A stretch of DNA of 64,000 bases from Opacimonas immobilis (GCF_048282545.1 NZ_CP182485.1:1426001-1490000), one strand, 5' to 3'; positions 1 through 8,352 are shown, numbered from the stretch's first letter. Numbers and translations are program-made. The notes: a model not told the origin generated them from the sequence alone.

Positions 1-1512
1 GGCAATTGGGATCAGAGGTATTTGTTCTGCGATTAATAGGTTGGCCTGAAAGTATAGCGCTTTTCGTTGCTCTATATTGGTTGTTAATAGTGCTTGTTGG
101 ATAATGGCATCGTACTGTGCGTCACAAAACATGGCGCGATTAGTACCAGATTGAATGCCACCGCAGCTAAGAAGTGGTCGATAAAAGTTATCCGGATCGC
201 CATTATCTGCTGACCAACCAATGAGAACCGAGTCGTGTTCGCCACGATCTAATCCAGCGCGAAAACTATCCCATTCGCTGGTGACAATTTCGACTGTAAT
301 GCCTACTTCGGCAAGATAGCCACGAATGAGTTCAGCCATTCTCAATGCGTCAGGGTTATAAGAACGAACCACTGGAAGTGCCCAAAGCGTCATTGAAAAA
401 CCATTGCGATAACCCGCTTGAGCAAGCAGTTCACGAGCGCGAACAGGATTGTATTCCGTTTCAGGCGTATCCACACTAAATGCCCAAGAAGTCGGAGGTA
501 TCAGTGATCGTGAGCGAGTCGCAGAATCAAAATACACAGCATCTATGATTGTCGTTTTATCAATCGCAGATGCCAATGCCTCGCGCACTAGTACGTTGTC
601 AAAAGGCGCTTTGCTGGTATTAAACGCCCAAAAACCCACATTTAGGCCAGTGGCTTGCTCTAATACAATATCATCACGCCCTTCTACATAAGTAATTTCG
701 GCTTGGCTAGGGTAGGCAATTGAGTCGCATTCCCCTGTCATTAACTTAGCTAAGCGCAAGGAACTTTGTGGAGTAATATCAAAGATTAACGGGCCATCAT
801 GAGCTTGAACACTCCAATACTGAAGGTGGGGGGTGTAGCGAATGTATTGATTTTTGCGGTAGTAAGCCAACTTATATGGACCAGTACCAATCGGGTAGTG
901 GTCAATGAGTTCAGGTTCACCGAGTTGTAACAATGTATCAGCGTATTCAGCAGATAATATAACCGAGAAGTCGGTGGCAAGGTGCGTGATAAACGATGCA
1001 TCAGGTTGTTTTAAACGTATGGTGAAGCGCAGGTGATTGACTTCCTCAATCTGAATAATGTTTTCACGTAGGTTAAGACTATCAAAATAAGGATAACGAC
1101 CACCGTTGACTGAATGATAAGGATGGTTCGGGTCGCTCCAGCGCTTAAAACTAAATATTACATCATCGACATTGAGAGTTCGAGTGGGGACAAAATAATC
1201 GGTAGTATGAAAGGTGATATTAGGTCTTAATTGAAAAGAATACGTCAATCCATCTCGGCTCACCCGCCATGAGCTAGCTAATCCTGGTATAGGCTTGCCA
1301 GTAGCAGGGTCAATTTCTAACAAGCGATCATAGAGTTGATGGGCACTGGCATCCACTGTTGTACTAGACGTATCAAGTTGTGGATTGAACGAAGAAGGGC
1401 TACTTTCGGAACAATAAATGATCCCCGATTGTATCGACGTCGCAGTCTTTGGTTCAGTACAGCCAAACATGGCTGTTACACTTAAGATGAATGCGAAGCG
1501 CAGATTGCGCAT
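1..1512 (-). CDS. sapA: SapA-like peptide ABC transporter substrate-binding lipoprotein (partial, 3' end outside window)
   Basis: The frame is open from an ATG at 1510-1512 to the window's left edge, giving the first ~504 residues of a family 5 extracellular solute-binding protein (DppA/OppA/SapA type). The N-terminus is a lipoprotein-like signal (MRNLRFAFILSVTAMFGC) with a candidate lipidated Cys18. The family's usual start of the mature domain follows, with QLYDRLLEIDPATGKPIPG, ASSWRVSRDGLTYSFQLR and later YPIGTGPYKL. SapA binds peptides in the periplasm for the SapBCDF permease, whose genes would lie to the left. The start codon is only 3 nt past the pspF stop, so both are probably co-transcribed, as in enterobacteria where sap adjoins pspF. 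Assignment to SapA rather than another Dpp/Opp binding protein rests partly on this context. Confidence 0.85.
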   Translation of the reverse strand, partial: MRNLRFAFILSVTAMFGCTEPKTATSIQSGIIYCSESSPSSFNPQLDTSSTTVDASAHQLYDRLLEIDPATGKPIPGLASSWRVSRDGLTYSFQLRPNITFHTTDYFVPTRTLNVDDVIFSFKRWSDPNHPYHSVNGGRYPYFDSLNLRENIIQIEEVNHLRFTIRLKQPDASFITHLATDFSVILSAEYADTLLQLGEPELIDHYPIGTGPYKLAYYRKNQYIRYTPHLQYWSVQAHDGPLIFDITPQSSLRLAKLMTGECDSIAYPSQAEITYVEGRDDIVLEQATGLNVGFWAFNTSKAPFDNVLVREALASAIDKTTIIDAVYFDSATRSRSLIPPTSWAFSVDTPETEYNPVRARELLAQAGYRNGFSMTLWALPVVRSYNPDALRMAELIRGYLAEVGITVEIVTSEWDSFRAGLDRGEHDSVLIGWSADNGDPDNFYRPLLSCGGIQSGTNRAMFCDAQYDAIIQQALLTTNIEQRKALYFQANLLIAEQIPLIPIA

Positions 1513-1515
1513 AGG

Positions 1516-2601
1516 TTATTTTCCTTCCTCTAAGAGGTTATATTTTTTTAAATACCCTCTGAGTTGGTGATACGTTAATTGTAATTTTTCAGCAGTTCGA
1601 CGCTGGTTGAATTGACTATCGGCTAGCGCTTTGCGCAATACATCAATTTCAAACTCTTGACTTGCTTGCTTAAAATCCATCGGGAACTGCAACGTCTTAT
1701 TTGCATTGTCCTGCGCTTGAGGCGGTGTTGTCAATACATCCTGTGGCTTAGTCGCTGCCGTTGGAGTAGCAGTATTTTTGTTTTCTGGTGTAGGGGCTTT
1801 GATGCGTTGCTGCGGACGAAAGGCCGATTCAAACGGATCTAACACAATTTCATGGACTGGGACATGCGGGTTATTGTTGCGATAGACGGCTCGTTCAACG
1901 ACATTTTTGAGTTCTCGAATGTTACCTGGCCAATCATATTCAAGCAGGGTTTGTTTGGCTTTTTGACTAAAACCTGAAAATAGTTCTAGTTCCATCTCCC
2001 GGGTCATGTTGATGGCAAAATGTTCAGCTAACAGCAAAATATCCTCGCTGCGTTCACGCAACGGTGGGATCGTAATGACATCAAAGGCTAAGCGATCTAA
2101 CAAATCAGCTCTAAATTCACCTTGTTCAGCTAATCTAGGCAAGTCTTCGTTCGTTGCAGCAATGAGGCGAACATCGACCTTCACCGTTTTGTTGCCGCCC
2201 ACACGTTCAAATTCACCGTATTCGACCACGCGCAATAGCTTCTCTTGGATCATCGCTGAGGTGTTCGCAATTTCATCGAGGAATAACGTACCGTCATGGG
2301 CAATTTCAAAACGACCTTCACGCCGCTTACTCGCACCGGTAAAAGCCCCAGCTTCATAACCAAACAACTCACTTTCTAGCAGGTTTTCATTGAGTGCAGC
2401 GCAATTGAGTTTTTGATAATGTTGATCCCAACGGGTGGATAAGTAGTGCAAACGCGCGGCGATCAGCTCTTTACCTGTCCCGCGCTCACCGATGACCAAA
2501 ACGGGTTTGTTTAATGGTGCGATTTGTGAAATTTGCTCTAGCACTTCCAAAAATACATTCGCTTGGCCAATTAAATTGTCATTTTGACGAAGGTGGCGCA
2601 T
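1516..2601 (-). CDS. pspF: PspF, sigma-54 enhancer-binding activator of the phage shock operon
   Basis: 361 residues with no N-terminal receiver domain, as expected for PspF. The AAA+ domain starts almost at once: Walker A GERGTGKE (about residues 38-45), the sigma-54 contacting loop GAFTGA (about 86-91) and LFLDEI as Walker B. A Q/P/T-rich linker (about 265-310) leads to a C-terminal Fis-type helix-turn-helix (RRTAEKLQLTYHQLRGYLKK). The protein is somewhat longer than E. coli PspF (325 residues) because of that linker. It lies divergently from pspA, whose sigma-54 type promoter it should activate; in the known system PspA binds and inhibits PspF. sapA follows directly downstream. Confidence 0.95.
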   Translation of the reverse strand: MRHLRQNDNLIGQANVFLEVLEQISQIAPLNKPVLVIGERGTGKELIAARLHYLSTRWDQHYQKLNCAALNENLLESELFGYEAGAFTGASKRREGRFEIAHDGTLFLDEIANTSAMIQEKLLRVVEYGEFERVGGNKTVKVDVRLIAATNEDLPRLAEQGEFRADLLDRLAFDVITIPPLRERSEDILLLAEHFAINMTREMELELFSGFSQKAKQTLLEYDWPGNIRELKNVVERAVYRNNNPHVPVHEIVLDPFESAFRPQQRIKAPTPENKNTATPTAATKPQDVLTTPPQAQDNANKTLQFPMDFKQASQEFEIDVLRKALADSQFNQRRTAEKLQLTYHQLRGYLKKYNLLEEGK

Positions 2602-2627
2602 AACATTCTCTGCAGTTTGGTCAATTT

Positions 2628-2642
2628 CACTAAATATTAGTG
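2628..2642. promoter_or_regulatory. Inverted repeat, candidate PspF upstream activator site
   Basis: CACTAA-ATA-TTAGTG is a perfect 6-bp inverted repeat with a 3-bp spacer. It lies just upstream of the pspF start and about 85 bp upstream of the pspA sigma-54 promoter. PspF enhancers in enterobacteria contain TTAG-type half sites and lie in this same intergenic position, where they also serve autorepression. That this is the PspF site is inference. Confidence 0.4.
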
Positions 2643-2727
2643 TTTTTTTTAAAAAGAAGCTAGCCCTGCAAATGTATTAATTTGTAAAATACTATAATTT
2701 TCAATGGTTTAGTTGATTTATTCGGGT

Positions 2728-2742
2728 TGGCACAATATTTGG
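2728..2742 (+). promoter_or_regulatory. Sigma-54 (-24/-12) promoter of pspABC
   Basis: TGGCACAATATTTGG matches the sigma-54 consensus TGGCAC-N5-TTGC. The -24 element is exact and the spacing is correct, but the -12 dinucleotide is GG instead of GC. It lies about 70 bp upstream of pspA and downstream of pspF, matching known psp architecture. Confidence 0.7.
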
Positions 2743-2812
2743 TTGTATAACTATGCACAATGAATAACGCGCTGGGTAATGGACCAAGCGCAATGATATT
2801 GAGGAGTCATTC

Positions 2813-3472
2813 ATGAGCATTTTTTCACGTTTTACCGATATTGTTAATTCAAATCTCAACGCACTGCTAGATAAGGCTGAAGATCCTGAAAAAATGGTGC
2901 GTTTAATTATTCAGGAAATGGAAGACACGTTAGTAGAAGTCCGCAGTGCATCAGCGAAAACCATTGCGAACAAAAAAGACATTGCGATGCAAATGGATAA
3001 GCTTCAAGCCCAAGCGAGTGATTGGGAAGCAAAGGCCGAACTAGCCATTGCCAAAGAGCGTGATGATTTGGCGAAGGCCGCCTTGCAAGAAAAAAGTAAA
3101 TGCGTGGAAGCAGTCACCATGCTTGAGCGTGAATTACAATTAGTCGAGGAGCAGCTGGACAAATTACAAATCGAAACCGGCCAGTTACAAGAAAAACTCG
3201 CAGACGCCAAAGCGCGCCAAAAGGCTATCATTATGCGTCAAAATACCGCAAGCTCTCGTCTTGATGTACGCAAAACACTGGATAGCAGTAAGATTGATGA
3301 TGCGATGTATCGGTTTGAACGCTACGAGAGCAAAATCAACGATTTAGAAGCACAAGTTGAAGCCTATGATTTAGGTAAAAAAACACTTAATGATGAATTT
3401 GCCGAACTTGCTGCCGATGACAAAATCAATGATGAGTTAGAGGCATTAAAGAAAAAAATGCAGTCGAAGTAG
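2813..3472 (+). CDS. pspA: PspA, phage shock protein A (membrane-remodelling effector and PspF inhibitor)
   Basis: 219 residues (E. coli PspA is 222), almost entirely charged alpha-helical coiled coil, beginning MSIFSRFTDIVNSNLNALLD with the amphipathic membrane-binding N-terminal helix typical of PspA/Vipp1 (ESCRT-III superfamily). EDPEKMVRLIIQEMEDTLVEVR is the conserved hallmark. The protein stabilises stressed inner membrane and keeps PspF inactive at rest. A good ribosome site (TGAGGAG) precedes the ATG. First gene of a tight pspABC operon. Confidence 0.97.
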   Translation: MSIFSRFTDIVNSNLNALLDKAEDPEKMVRLIIQEMEDTLVEVRSASAKTIANKKDIAMQMDKLQAQASDWEAKAELAIAKERDDLAKAALQEKSKCVEAVTMLERELQLVEEQLDKLQIETGQLQEKLADAKARQKAIIMRQNTASSRLDVRKTLDSSKIDDAMYRFERYESKINDLEAQVEAYDLGKKTLNDEFAELAADDKINDELEALKKKMQSK

Positions 3473-3512
3473 CCTGTCTTAACAAACACCGAAATTTAAG
3501 AGGAGATCCCTG

Positions 3513-3752
3513 ATGGAAGAGTTTTTTATCATAGCCGTTGGCGTACCAATGATTTTGTTTATGTTGTTTGTGGCGCCGACTTGGTTGATCCTGCATTACC
3601 GCAGCAAACGTCAACTCGGTAAAGGGTTATCTGAAAACGATGTCAAGGATCTGCAAATACTCGCCGATCGCGCTGAGCAAATGTCTGAGCGCATTAAAAC
3701 GCTCGAATCGATTCTAGATAGTGAACATCCACAGTGGAGAGAAAAAGTATGA
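3513..3752 (+). CDS. pspB: PspB, phage shock inner-membrane protein
   Basis: 79 residues: one N-terminal membrane helix (about residues 3-25, FFIIAVGVPMILFMLFVAPTWLILHY) followed by a cytoplasmic helical region with heptad leucines (LQILADRAEQMSERIKTLESIL). The length and layout match PspB (about 75 residues). Together with PspC it senses membrane stress and relieves PspA inhibition of PspF. The ribosome site AAGAGGAG precedes the ATG, and the stop overlaps the pspC start (ATGA). Confidence 0.92.
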   Translation: MEEFFIIAVGVPMILFMLFVAPTWLILHYRSKRQLGKGLSENDVKDLQILADRAEQMSERIKTLESILDSEHPQWREKV

Positions 3753-4180
3753 TCAAGCGACAATTGTACCGGAATCCCAAAAACAAACGTATAGCGGGCG
3801 TGTGTTCAGGAATTGCAGACTACTTTGGTTTGGAAACGTGGTTAGTACGGATCCTCACCGTCACCGCATTCTTCTTAATGGCTGGGCCATTTATGTTTGT
3901 CGCTTATGTGGTTGCTTGGTTTATCATGGACGAACGCCCCGACCACATTAAGGTGGATTCCGAAAATGTGGTCGACATGGGGGGCAAACCAACGTGGACT
4001 AACACCACGTGTTCTAGAGTAGAAATCAAACAAAAAGTGTGGCAAGCCGGTCAACCGCCACAAAAAGCGTTAGCTGAGGTGCAGGGGATATTTGCCGACA
4101 CGGAACGTCGCTTGAGAGACATCGAGACGTATGTGACCAGCCCCACATTTAAACTCGACCGTGAATTAGGGAAACTCTAA
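3749..4180 (+). CDS. pspC: PspC, phage shock stress-sensing membrane protein
   Basis: 143 residues from the ATG at 3749, which overlaps the pspB stop as ATGA and has GGAGAG just upstream. A longer reading from 3734 lacks that support. The PspC domain occupies about residues 1-65: KRQLYRNPKNKRIAGVCSGI, then a hydrophobic stretch ILTVTAFFLMAGPFMFVAYVVAWFIM. The C-terminus has a leucine-zipper-like helix (ALAEVQGIFADTERRLRDIE). PspC binds PspB and PspA in the membrane. No pspD or pspE follows. Confidence 0.93.
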   Translation: MIKRQLYRNPKNKRIAGVCSGIADYFGLETWLVRILTVTAFFLMAGPFMFVAYVVAWFIMDERPDHIKVDSENVVDMGGKPTWTNTTCSRVEIKQKVWQAGQPPQKALAEVQGIFADTERRLRDIETYVTSPTFKLDRELGKL

Positions 4181-4192
4181 TTTTAAAAAAAG

Positions 4193-4230
4193 CAAGGATA
4201 TTCAAGCACTAGAATATCCTTGAGATGGTC
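4193..4230 (+). terminator. Hairpin terminator after pspC
   Basis: A perfect 11-bp stem (CAAGGATATTC / GAATATCCTTG, 4193-4203 and 4212-4222) with an 8-nt loop starts 13 nt after the pspC stop. The T-rich stretch that follows (TCTTTTC) is weak, so efficiency is uncertain. Confidence 0.6.
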
Positions 4231-4246
4231 TTTTCAGGCGTGATTG

Positions 4247-4293
4247 TCACTTTGGTAAAGTGAACTTTGTTCGGTTCATTCTCGTAAAGAATG
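4247..4293. promoter_or_regulatory. Two inverted repeats in the tyrR upstream region
   Basis: TCACTTTGGTAAAGTGA (4247-4263) has 7-bp perfect arms around 3 bp. CATTCTCGTAAAGAATG (4277-4293) has 6-bp perfect arms around 5 bp. Both lie within 75 bp upstream of the tyrR ATG and share a GTAAAG core. Neither fits the standard TyrR box (TGTAAA-N6-TTTACA), so they are operator candidates for an unknown protein or for a diverged TyrR site. Confidence 0.35.
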
Positions 4294-4319
4294 TACGACA
4301 TTTATTTTGGCAATAGGGC

Positions 4320-5876
4320 ATGCGTCTAGAAATAAGCTGTGAAGATAGACAGGGGATTACACAAGATGTACTCCGCTTGTTGAATGAAAAACAAATTGAT
4401 TTACGCGGTATCGAAATAGCACAAGAGGGCAAGATATTTTTGTCTTTTCCTACGATTGATTTTGCTGAATTTCAACAAGTTATGGCGAAACTCCGTAGAG
4501 TTGATGGTATCAAAGATGTAAAAACGACACTCTTTATGCCCATCGAGCGAGAGCGCAATGAGTTACGTGCTATTATCAGAACAATGCCGGATCCGGTTTT
4601 TTCCATTGATATCAAAGGTCGCATAGTATTGATTAATGATGCGGCTAAAAACAGCGTTGACCATGAAGTTGAACTATTACTCAAAGCAGACATTCACGAC
4701 TGGGTAAAAGGGTTTAGTTTTAGCAAATGGCTCGAAAATAAAGACGCTCTTGCGCAAACGCATAAAGTCAAATACGTCGAACAAGATTATATAGCGGACA
4801 TTTTACCTGTCACCATCCCCGATGAGGATGAACAACTGATTCTTGCTGGTGGAGTGATTATACTCAAATCCGAGCTCAGATTAGGCCAACAGTTTAAAGC
4901 ATTTCACCGCCCACCAACGGACAGTTTCGACACCTTTTATGCACAATCTCAGAACATGCGCCGTTTGATCCGAGAGGCCAAATCGATGTCGGATCAAACT
5001 AGTCCTTTGTTGATTTTTGGTGAAACAGGGACTGGGAAGGAATTGATTGCAAAAGCTTGTCATGAATCTTCGCAACGCGCTGAAGGACCATTTTTGACGC
5101 TAAATTGTGCTGCGTTACCTGATGATGTTGCTGAAACTGAGTTATTTGGCTTTGCTCAAGGTGCTTATGGTGTGAATAAAGCCAAAGCAGGATTATTGGA
5201 AGAAGCCAAGGGCGGCACTTTGTTACTGGACGAGGTTGCAGATATGTCTGCACAGTTACAAGGTAAGCTATTGAGAGTTATTGAAGACGGCGTTTTTCAC
5301 CGAGTCGGTGATGATGCACCGGTTAATGTGGATGTCAGAATCATCTGTACGACAGGTAAAGATCTTGGACTGTTGGTTGAGTCAGGTAAGTTCCGTCAAG
5401 ACTTATACTACCGCTTGAATGTGTTGAGCTTAGTCATGCCGGCTTTGCGTGAGCGCAAACAAGATATCATCCCGTTAGCAGAAGCCTTTATCAAACAACA
5501 TTGCGTTAAACTCGGTCGCCCTGTCGCGAAGTTGAGTAAATCCAGCGTAGATTATTTAACTTCTTACCCTTGGCCAGGTAACGTCAGACAGTTGCAAAAT
5601 GCGATTCAACGCGCATTGACTATTTTGGATGGTAATGAGATTTCAAAACAACATATTCATTTGCCATCTTGTGCCACGACAGTCAGTTATATCGATGAAA
5701 GTTTTGATGGCACTCTTGATGAAGAAATCAAAAAATTTGAACGAGATTTGTTGCGTAAGCTCTATCCATCATATCCCTCTACGCGGCAGCTCGCTCGTAA
5801 ATTAGGGCTGTCCCATACTGCGATTGCGAACAAGTTACGAGAATACGGGATCAATAAAGCCACGATTAAACTATAA
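4320..5876 (+). CDS. tyrR: TyrR, aromatic amino acid-responsive transcriptional regulator
   Basis: 518 residues, the normal TyrR length (513 in E. coli), and collinear with it. An ACT domain (MRLEISCEDRQGITQDVLRLL) comes first, then a PAS domain (about 80-185, MPDPVFSIDIKGRIVLINDAA) and a sigma-54-type ATPase core with Walker A GETGTGKE and TLLLDEVADM. The C-terminal helix-turn-helix is PSTRQLARKLGLSHTAIANKLREYG. The GAFTGA loop is altered (FAQGAYGVN), consistent with TyrR acting on sigma-70 promoters. It binds Tyr/Phe/Trp and controls aromatic amino acid transport and breakdown. maiA directly downstream suggests a catabolic role like Pseudomonas PhhR. Confidence 0.95.
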   Translation: MRLEISCEDRQGITQDVLRLLNEKQIDLRGIEIAQEGKIFLSFPTIDFAEFQQVMAKLRRVDGIKDVKTTLFMPIERERNELRAIIRTMPDPVFSIDIKGRIVLINDAAKNSVDHEVELLLKADIHDWVKGFSFSKWLENKDALAQTHKVKYVEQDYIADILPVTIPDEDEQLILAGGVIILKSELRLGQQFKAFHRPPTDSFDTFYAQSQNMRRLIREAKSMSDQTSPLLIFGETGTGKELIAKACHESSQRAEGPFLTLNCAALPDDVAETELFGFAQGAYGVNKAKAGLLEEAKGGTLLLDEVADMSAQLQGKLLRVIEDGVFHRVGDDAPVNVDVRIICTTGKDLGLLVESGKFRQDLYYRLNVLSLVMPALRERKQDIIPLAEAFIKQHCVKLGRPVAKLSKSSVDYLTSYPWPGNVRQLQNAIQRALTILDGNEISKQHIHLPSCATTVSYIDESFDGTLDEEIKKFERDLLRKLYPSYPSTRQLARKLGLSHTAIANKLREYGINKATIKL

Positions 5877-5942
5877 CTTTAGCCTCGCTAAGGAGCTAAT
5901 CTCATGCCATACTCAGATAAAGAAAGAAACGGAGATTTGGTC

Positions 5943-6599
5943 ATGAATTTACAATTACATGGGTATTGGCGTTCCTCTGCCAGTTATAGAGTTCGTATTG
6001 CGCTTAACCTGAAAGAACTGGAATACGAATACGTTCCGGTAAGCCTTATCAATGATGGCGGTGAGCAATATTCAGATGACTATTTGAACCTCAATCCATC
6101 GCAAATGGTACCAACTCTGGTGGATTTAGACGCGGATATTCAGCTCAACCAGTCCCTTGCAATCATCGAATATTTGGACGAACGCTTCGATACTGGACTG
6201 AAACTGATCCCAACTCATCGCATTGAGCGAGCCAGAGCCAGAGCGTTAGCACAAGACCTAGCTTGTGATGTGCAACCACTGTGTAATTTGCGCGTGCTCA
6301 ATCAGCTCAAAGACGAGTATGACGCACAACAAGACAAAGTCGTTGCATGGAATCAACATTGGATCCGTTTGGGACTCTCTGTCATGGAGCGAAAACTCAA
6401 AAGACGAGCGGGTAAGTTTTGTTTGGGCTTCGATGTCAGTATTGTAGATGTCGTTTTGGTGCCACAAATATACAGCGCATTGCGATTTGACGTTGACGTA
6501 GCCAAAGAGTTTCCCTTACTGTATAAGATTTACGAGCACTGCAATGAGCTTGAGCCGTTCATTAAGGCATTGCCAGAACACCAAGTAGATGCGCGTTAA
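5943..6599 (+). CDS. maiA: Maleylacetoacetate isomerase (zeta-class glutathione S-transferase)
   Basis: 218 residues from the ATG at 5943. The N-terminal thioredoxin-fold domain has the zeta-class signature SSASYRVRIALNLK with the active-site Ser-Ser, then NPSQMVPTLVD and QSLAIIEYLDE. The C-terminal helical domain has the usual DLACDVQPLCNLRVL. The enzyme isomerises maleylacetoacetate to fumarylacetoacetate using glutathione, the penultimate step of tyrosine degradation. I chose 5943 because homologues begin here; an upstream in-frame ATG at 5904 has a stronger ribosome site (AAGGAG) and would add 13 residues. hpd, hmgA and fahA are not nearby, so only this step is linked to tyrR here. Confidence 0.9.
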   Translation: MNLQLHGYWRSSASYRVRIALNLKELEYEYVPVSLINDGGEQYSDDYLNLNPSQMVPTLVDLDADIQLNQSLAIIEYLDERFDTGLKLIPTHRIERARARALAQDLACDVQPLCNLRVLNQLKDEYDAQQDKVVAWNQHWIRLGLSVMERKLKRRAGKFCLGFDVSIVDVVLVPQIYSALRFDVDVAKEFPLLYKIYEHCNELEPFIKALPEHQVDAR

Positions 6600-6607
6600 C
6601 CGCACAG

Positions 6608-7069
6608 CTACTTTAGGGGGAGTTCTGTAGTATTTTTGACTTGCTTCAGGGCGAACGTTGAACTGAGATGATCGACTAGTGGAAGATGAGTGAGTTTGCT
6701 TTTAAGTAAATGCTCATATTCTTCAATACTCTCCACAATGACTTTTAACAAATAGTCTTTTTCACCGCTTGTCGTATGACACTCTACAATCTCATCAATA
6801 CTCTGTACTGCTGATTCAAATGAGGTGAGTGAATCTCCATCGTGATTCTTCAACGTAACATAAATAAACACAGAAACGCCTAAATTCAGTTTCTTGCTAT
6901 TGAGTAACGTCACTTTTGCGAGGATTAGCCCTTCGGCTTCCATCTTTTTTACACGACGCCAACAAGGTGTATGAGATAGGCCTACTTTTTGACTTAAGTC
7001 AGCCATGGAGATGGTGGCGTCTTTTTGCAGAACGCGGAGAATTTCTCGGTCAAATTTGTCCAGTTTCAT
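6608..7069 (-). CDS. Lrp/AsnC-family transcriptional regulator
   Basis: 153 residues. The N-terminal winged helix-turn-helix begins LDKFDREILRVLQKDATISMADLSQKVGLSHTPCWRRV, the classical Lrp signature, and is followed by a RAM ligand-binding domain (about 70-140, VECHTTSGEKDYLLKVIV). It lies divergent from the amino-acid dehydrogenase gene at 7244 with a perfect palindrome between them. I infer that it is the local, amino-acid-responsive regulator of that gene, as BkdR is for branched-chain catabolism, rather than global Lrp. Confidence 0.88.
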   Translation of the reverse strand: MKLDKFDREILRVLQKDATISMADLSQKVGLSHTPCWRRVKKMEAEGLILAKVTLLNSKKLNLGVSVFIYVTLKNHDGDSLTSFESAVQSIDEIVECHTTSGEKDYLLKVIVESIEEYEHLLKSKLTHLPLVDHLSSTFALKQVKNTTELPLK

Positions 7070-7107
7070 ATAGGGTCCTGGTTGAGATATTGTTATTGTG
7101 ATTTTTA

Positions 7108-7123
7108 TAGGATATATATCCTA
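7108..7123. promoter_or_regulatory. Perfect palindrome, candidate operator of the Lrp-type regulator
   Basis: TAGGATATATATCCTA is a perfect 16-bp palindrome between the divergent regulator (start 7069) and dehydrogenase (start 7244). Lrp/AsnC proteins bind AT-rich palindromes of about 13-17 bp in such positions. Assignment is by location and form. Confidence 0.55.
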
Positions 7124-7243
7124 AAAGATAGTTTGTGACAACTGAATTATTTACTTGTAGGAAAAAAATATCATGTAACTGGCAATATAATTTATTCAAC
7201 TATTCGGTTAGTATGAAGCAATGACAATCAGTTTTAAGTTCTT

Positions 7244-8296
7244 ATGTATTCGAGTATCGCTTTTGCCAATCATGAACAAGTGAGTATTTTTTATGATGAG
7301 GCAACACAGACCAAAGCCATTATTGCTATTCATGACACGACATTAGGGCCAGCCCTCGGCGGTTGTCGGATGTTTCCTTATGCGTCTGAACAAGACGCAT
7401 TAGATGATGTATTGCGTCTTGCAGAAGGCATGAGCTACAAAGCAGCGCTTGCAAATCTACCACAAGGTGGTGGAAAATCCGTCATCATTGGCGATCCACG
7501 CCAAGATAAATCGATCGAAATGATGCTTGCGATGGGACGGTTTGTTGATTCTTGTGGTGGACGTTATATCGTGGCTGAGGATTCTGGCATTAGTGTCAGT
7601 GACGTCAGAACCATGGCGACAGTGACTGAATACGCTGGTGGGTATTCAGCGCATCATCGATATGATGGGGCTGAGCATGACGGCAATCCAGCACCAGCAA
7701 CCGCGTACGGCGTATTTGTCGGTATTCAGGCGGCTGTTCGCTACAAACTCAATTCAGATTTGACTGGTTTAACAATCGCGATCCAAGGTGCAGGACAAGT
7801 TGGGCGCAGACTTGCGCAACATTGTCTCGATGCAGGCGCGCGAGTATTAATCGCTGATGTCTATGCACCCAGTCTTGAAGCTCTAGCTGAACACCCCGAA
7901 GTTACTCTGTGTGATGTGCATAGCATTCATGCACAAAAATGCGATGTATTTGCCCCATGTGCCTTAGGTGGTGCAATTAATGCCAACACGATAGATGATA
8001 TCGGGGCAAAGATTATTGCCGGCGCGGCGAATAACCAGCTTGCAGCTTCAGAACTTGGTGATGTGTTGCAACGAAAGGGTATTTTGTATGCGCCAGATTT
8101 TGTCATCAATGCTGGTGGCATCATTGATATCCACCACCAGGCTTTACATAGTCCGGCTGGTAACATTAAGGCGCATCTAGAGCAGATTGGTAACACATTG
8201 AACGACATCTTTGCAGAGTCAGACACTACAGGACTGGCGACATCCGGTGTTGCATTGAACATGGCAAAGCGCAAAATTGCAGCAGGTAAGCGATAG
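7244..8296 (+). CDS. Leucine/phenylalanine/valine dehydrogenase (Glu/Leu/Phe/Val dehydrogenase family)
   Basis: 350 residues, typical for leucine dehydrogenase. It oxidatively deaminates branched-chain (or aromatic) amino acids to 2-oxo acids with NAD. The catalytic N-domain shows GPALGGCRM, substrate Lys66 in MSYKAALA and catalytic Lys78 in LPQGGGKSV. The Rossmann domain shows IQGAGQVGRRLAQHC (about 185-200) and FVINAGGIIDI. A leucine-type preference is most likely from length and motifs, but phenylalanine dehydrogenase cannot be excluded. It is divergent from the Lrp-family gene, its probable regulator. Confidence 0.88.
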   Translation: MYSSIAFANHEQVSIFYDEATQTKAIIAIHDTTLGPALGGCRMFPYASEQDALDDVLRLAEGMSYKAALANLPQGGGKSVIIGDPRQDKSIEMMLAMGRFVDSCGGRYIVAEDSGISVSDVRTMATVTEYAGGYSAHHRYDGAEHDGNPAPATAYGVFVGIQAAVRYKLNSDLTGLTIAIQGAGQVGRRLAQHCLDAGARVLIADVYAPSLEALAEHPEVTLCDVHSIHAQKCDVFAPCALGGAINANTIDDIGAKIIAGAANNQLAASELGDVLQRKGILYAPDFVINAGGIIDIHHQALHSPAGNIKAHLEQIGNTLNDIFAESDTTGLATSGVALNMAKRKIAAGKR

Positions 8297-8311
8297 AAAC
8301 TAAAACAGTTT

Positions 8312-8340
8312 TTGCAAATGATTCGAATTATCTGCATAAT
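8312..8340 (+). promoter_or_regulatory. Sigma-70 promoter candidate for the SRP RNA
   Basis: TTGCAA at 8312-8317 and CATAAT at 8335-8340 are separated by 17 bp. The predicted start falls a few bases upstream of the SRP RNA closing helix. Confidence 0.45.
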
Positions 8341-8352
8341 ACTGGCTTCTGC

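Noticed and set aside
4320..5876. TyrR as a sigma-54 activator
   Set aside because: The GAFTGA loop is replaced by a FAQGAYGV-type sequence, so sigma-54 activation is unlikely; known TyrR proteins work with sigma-70.
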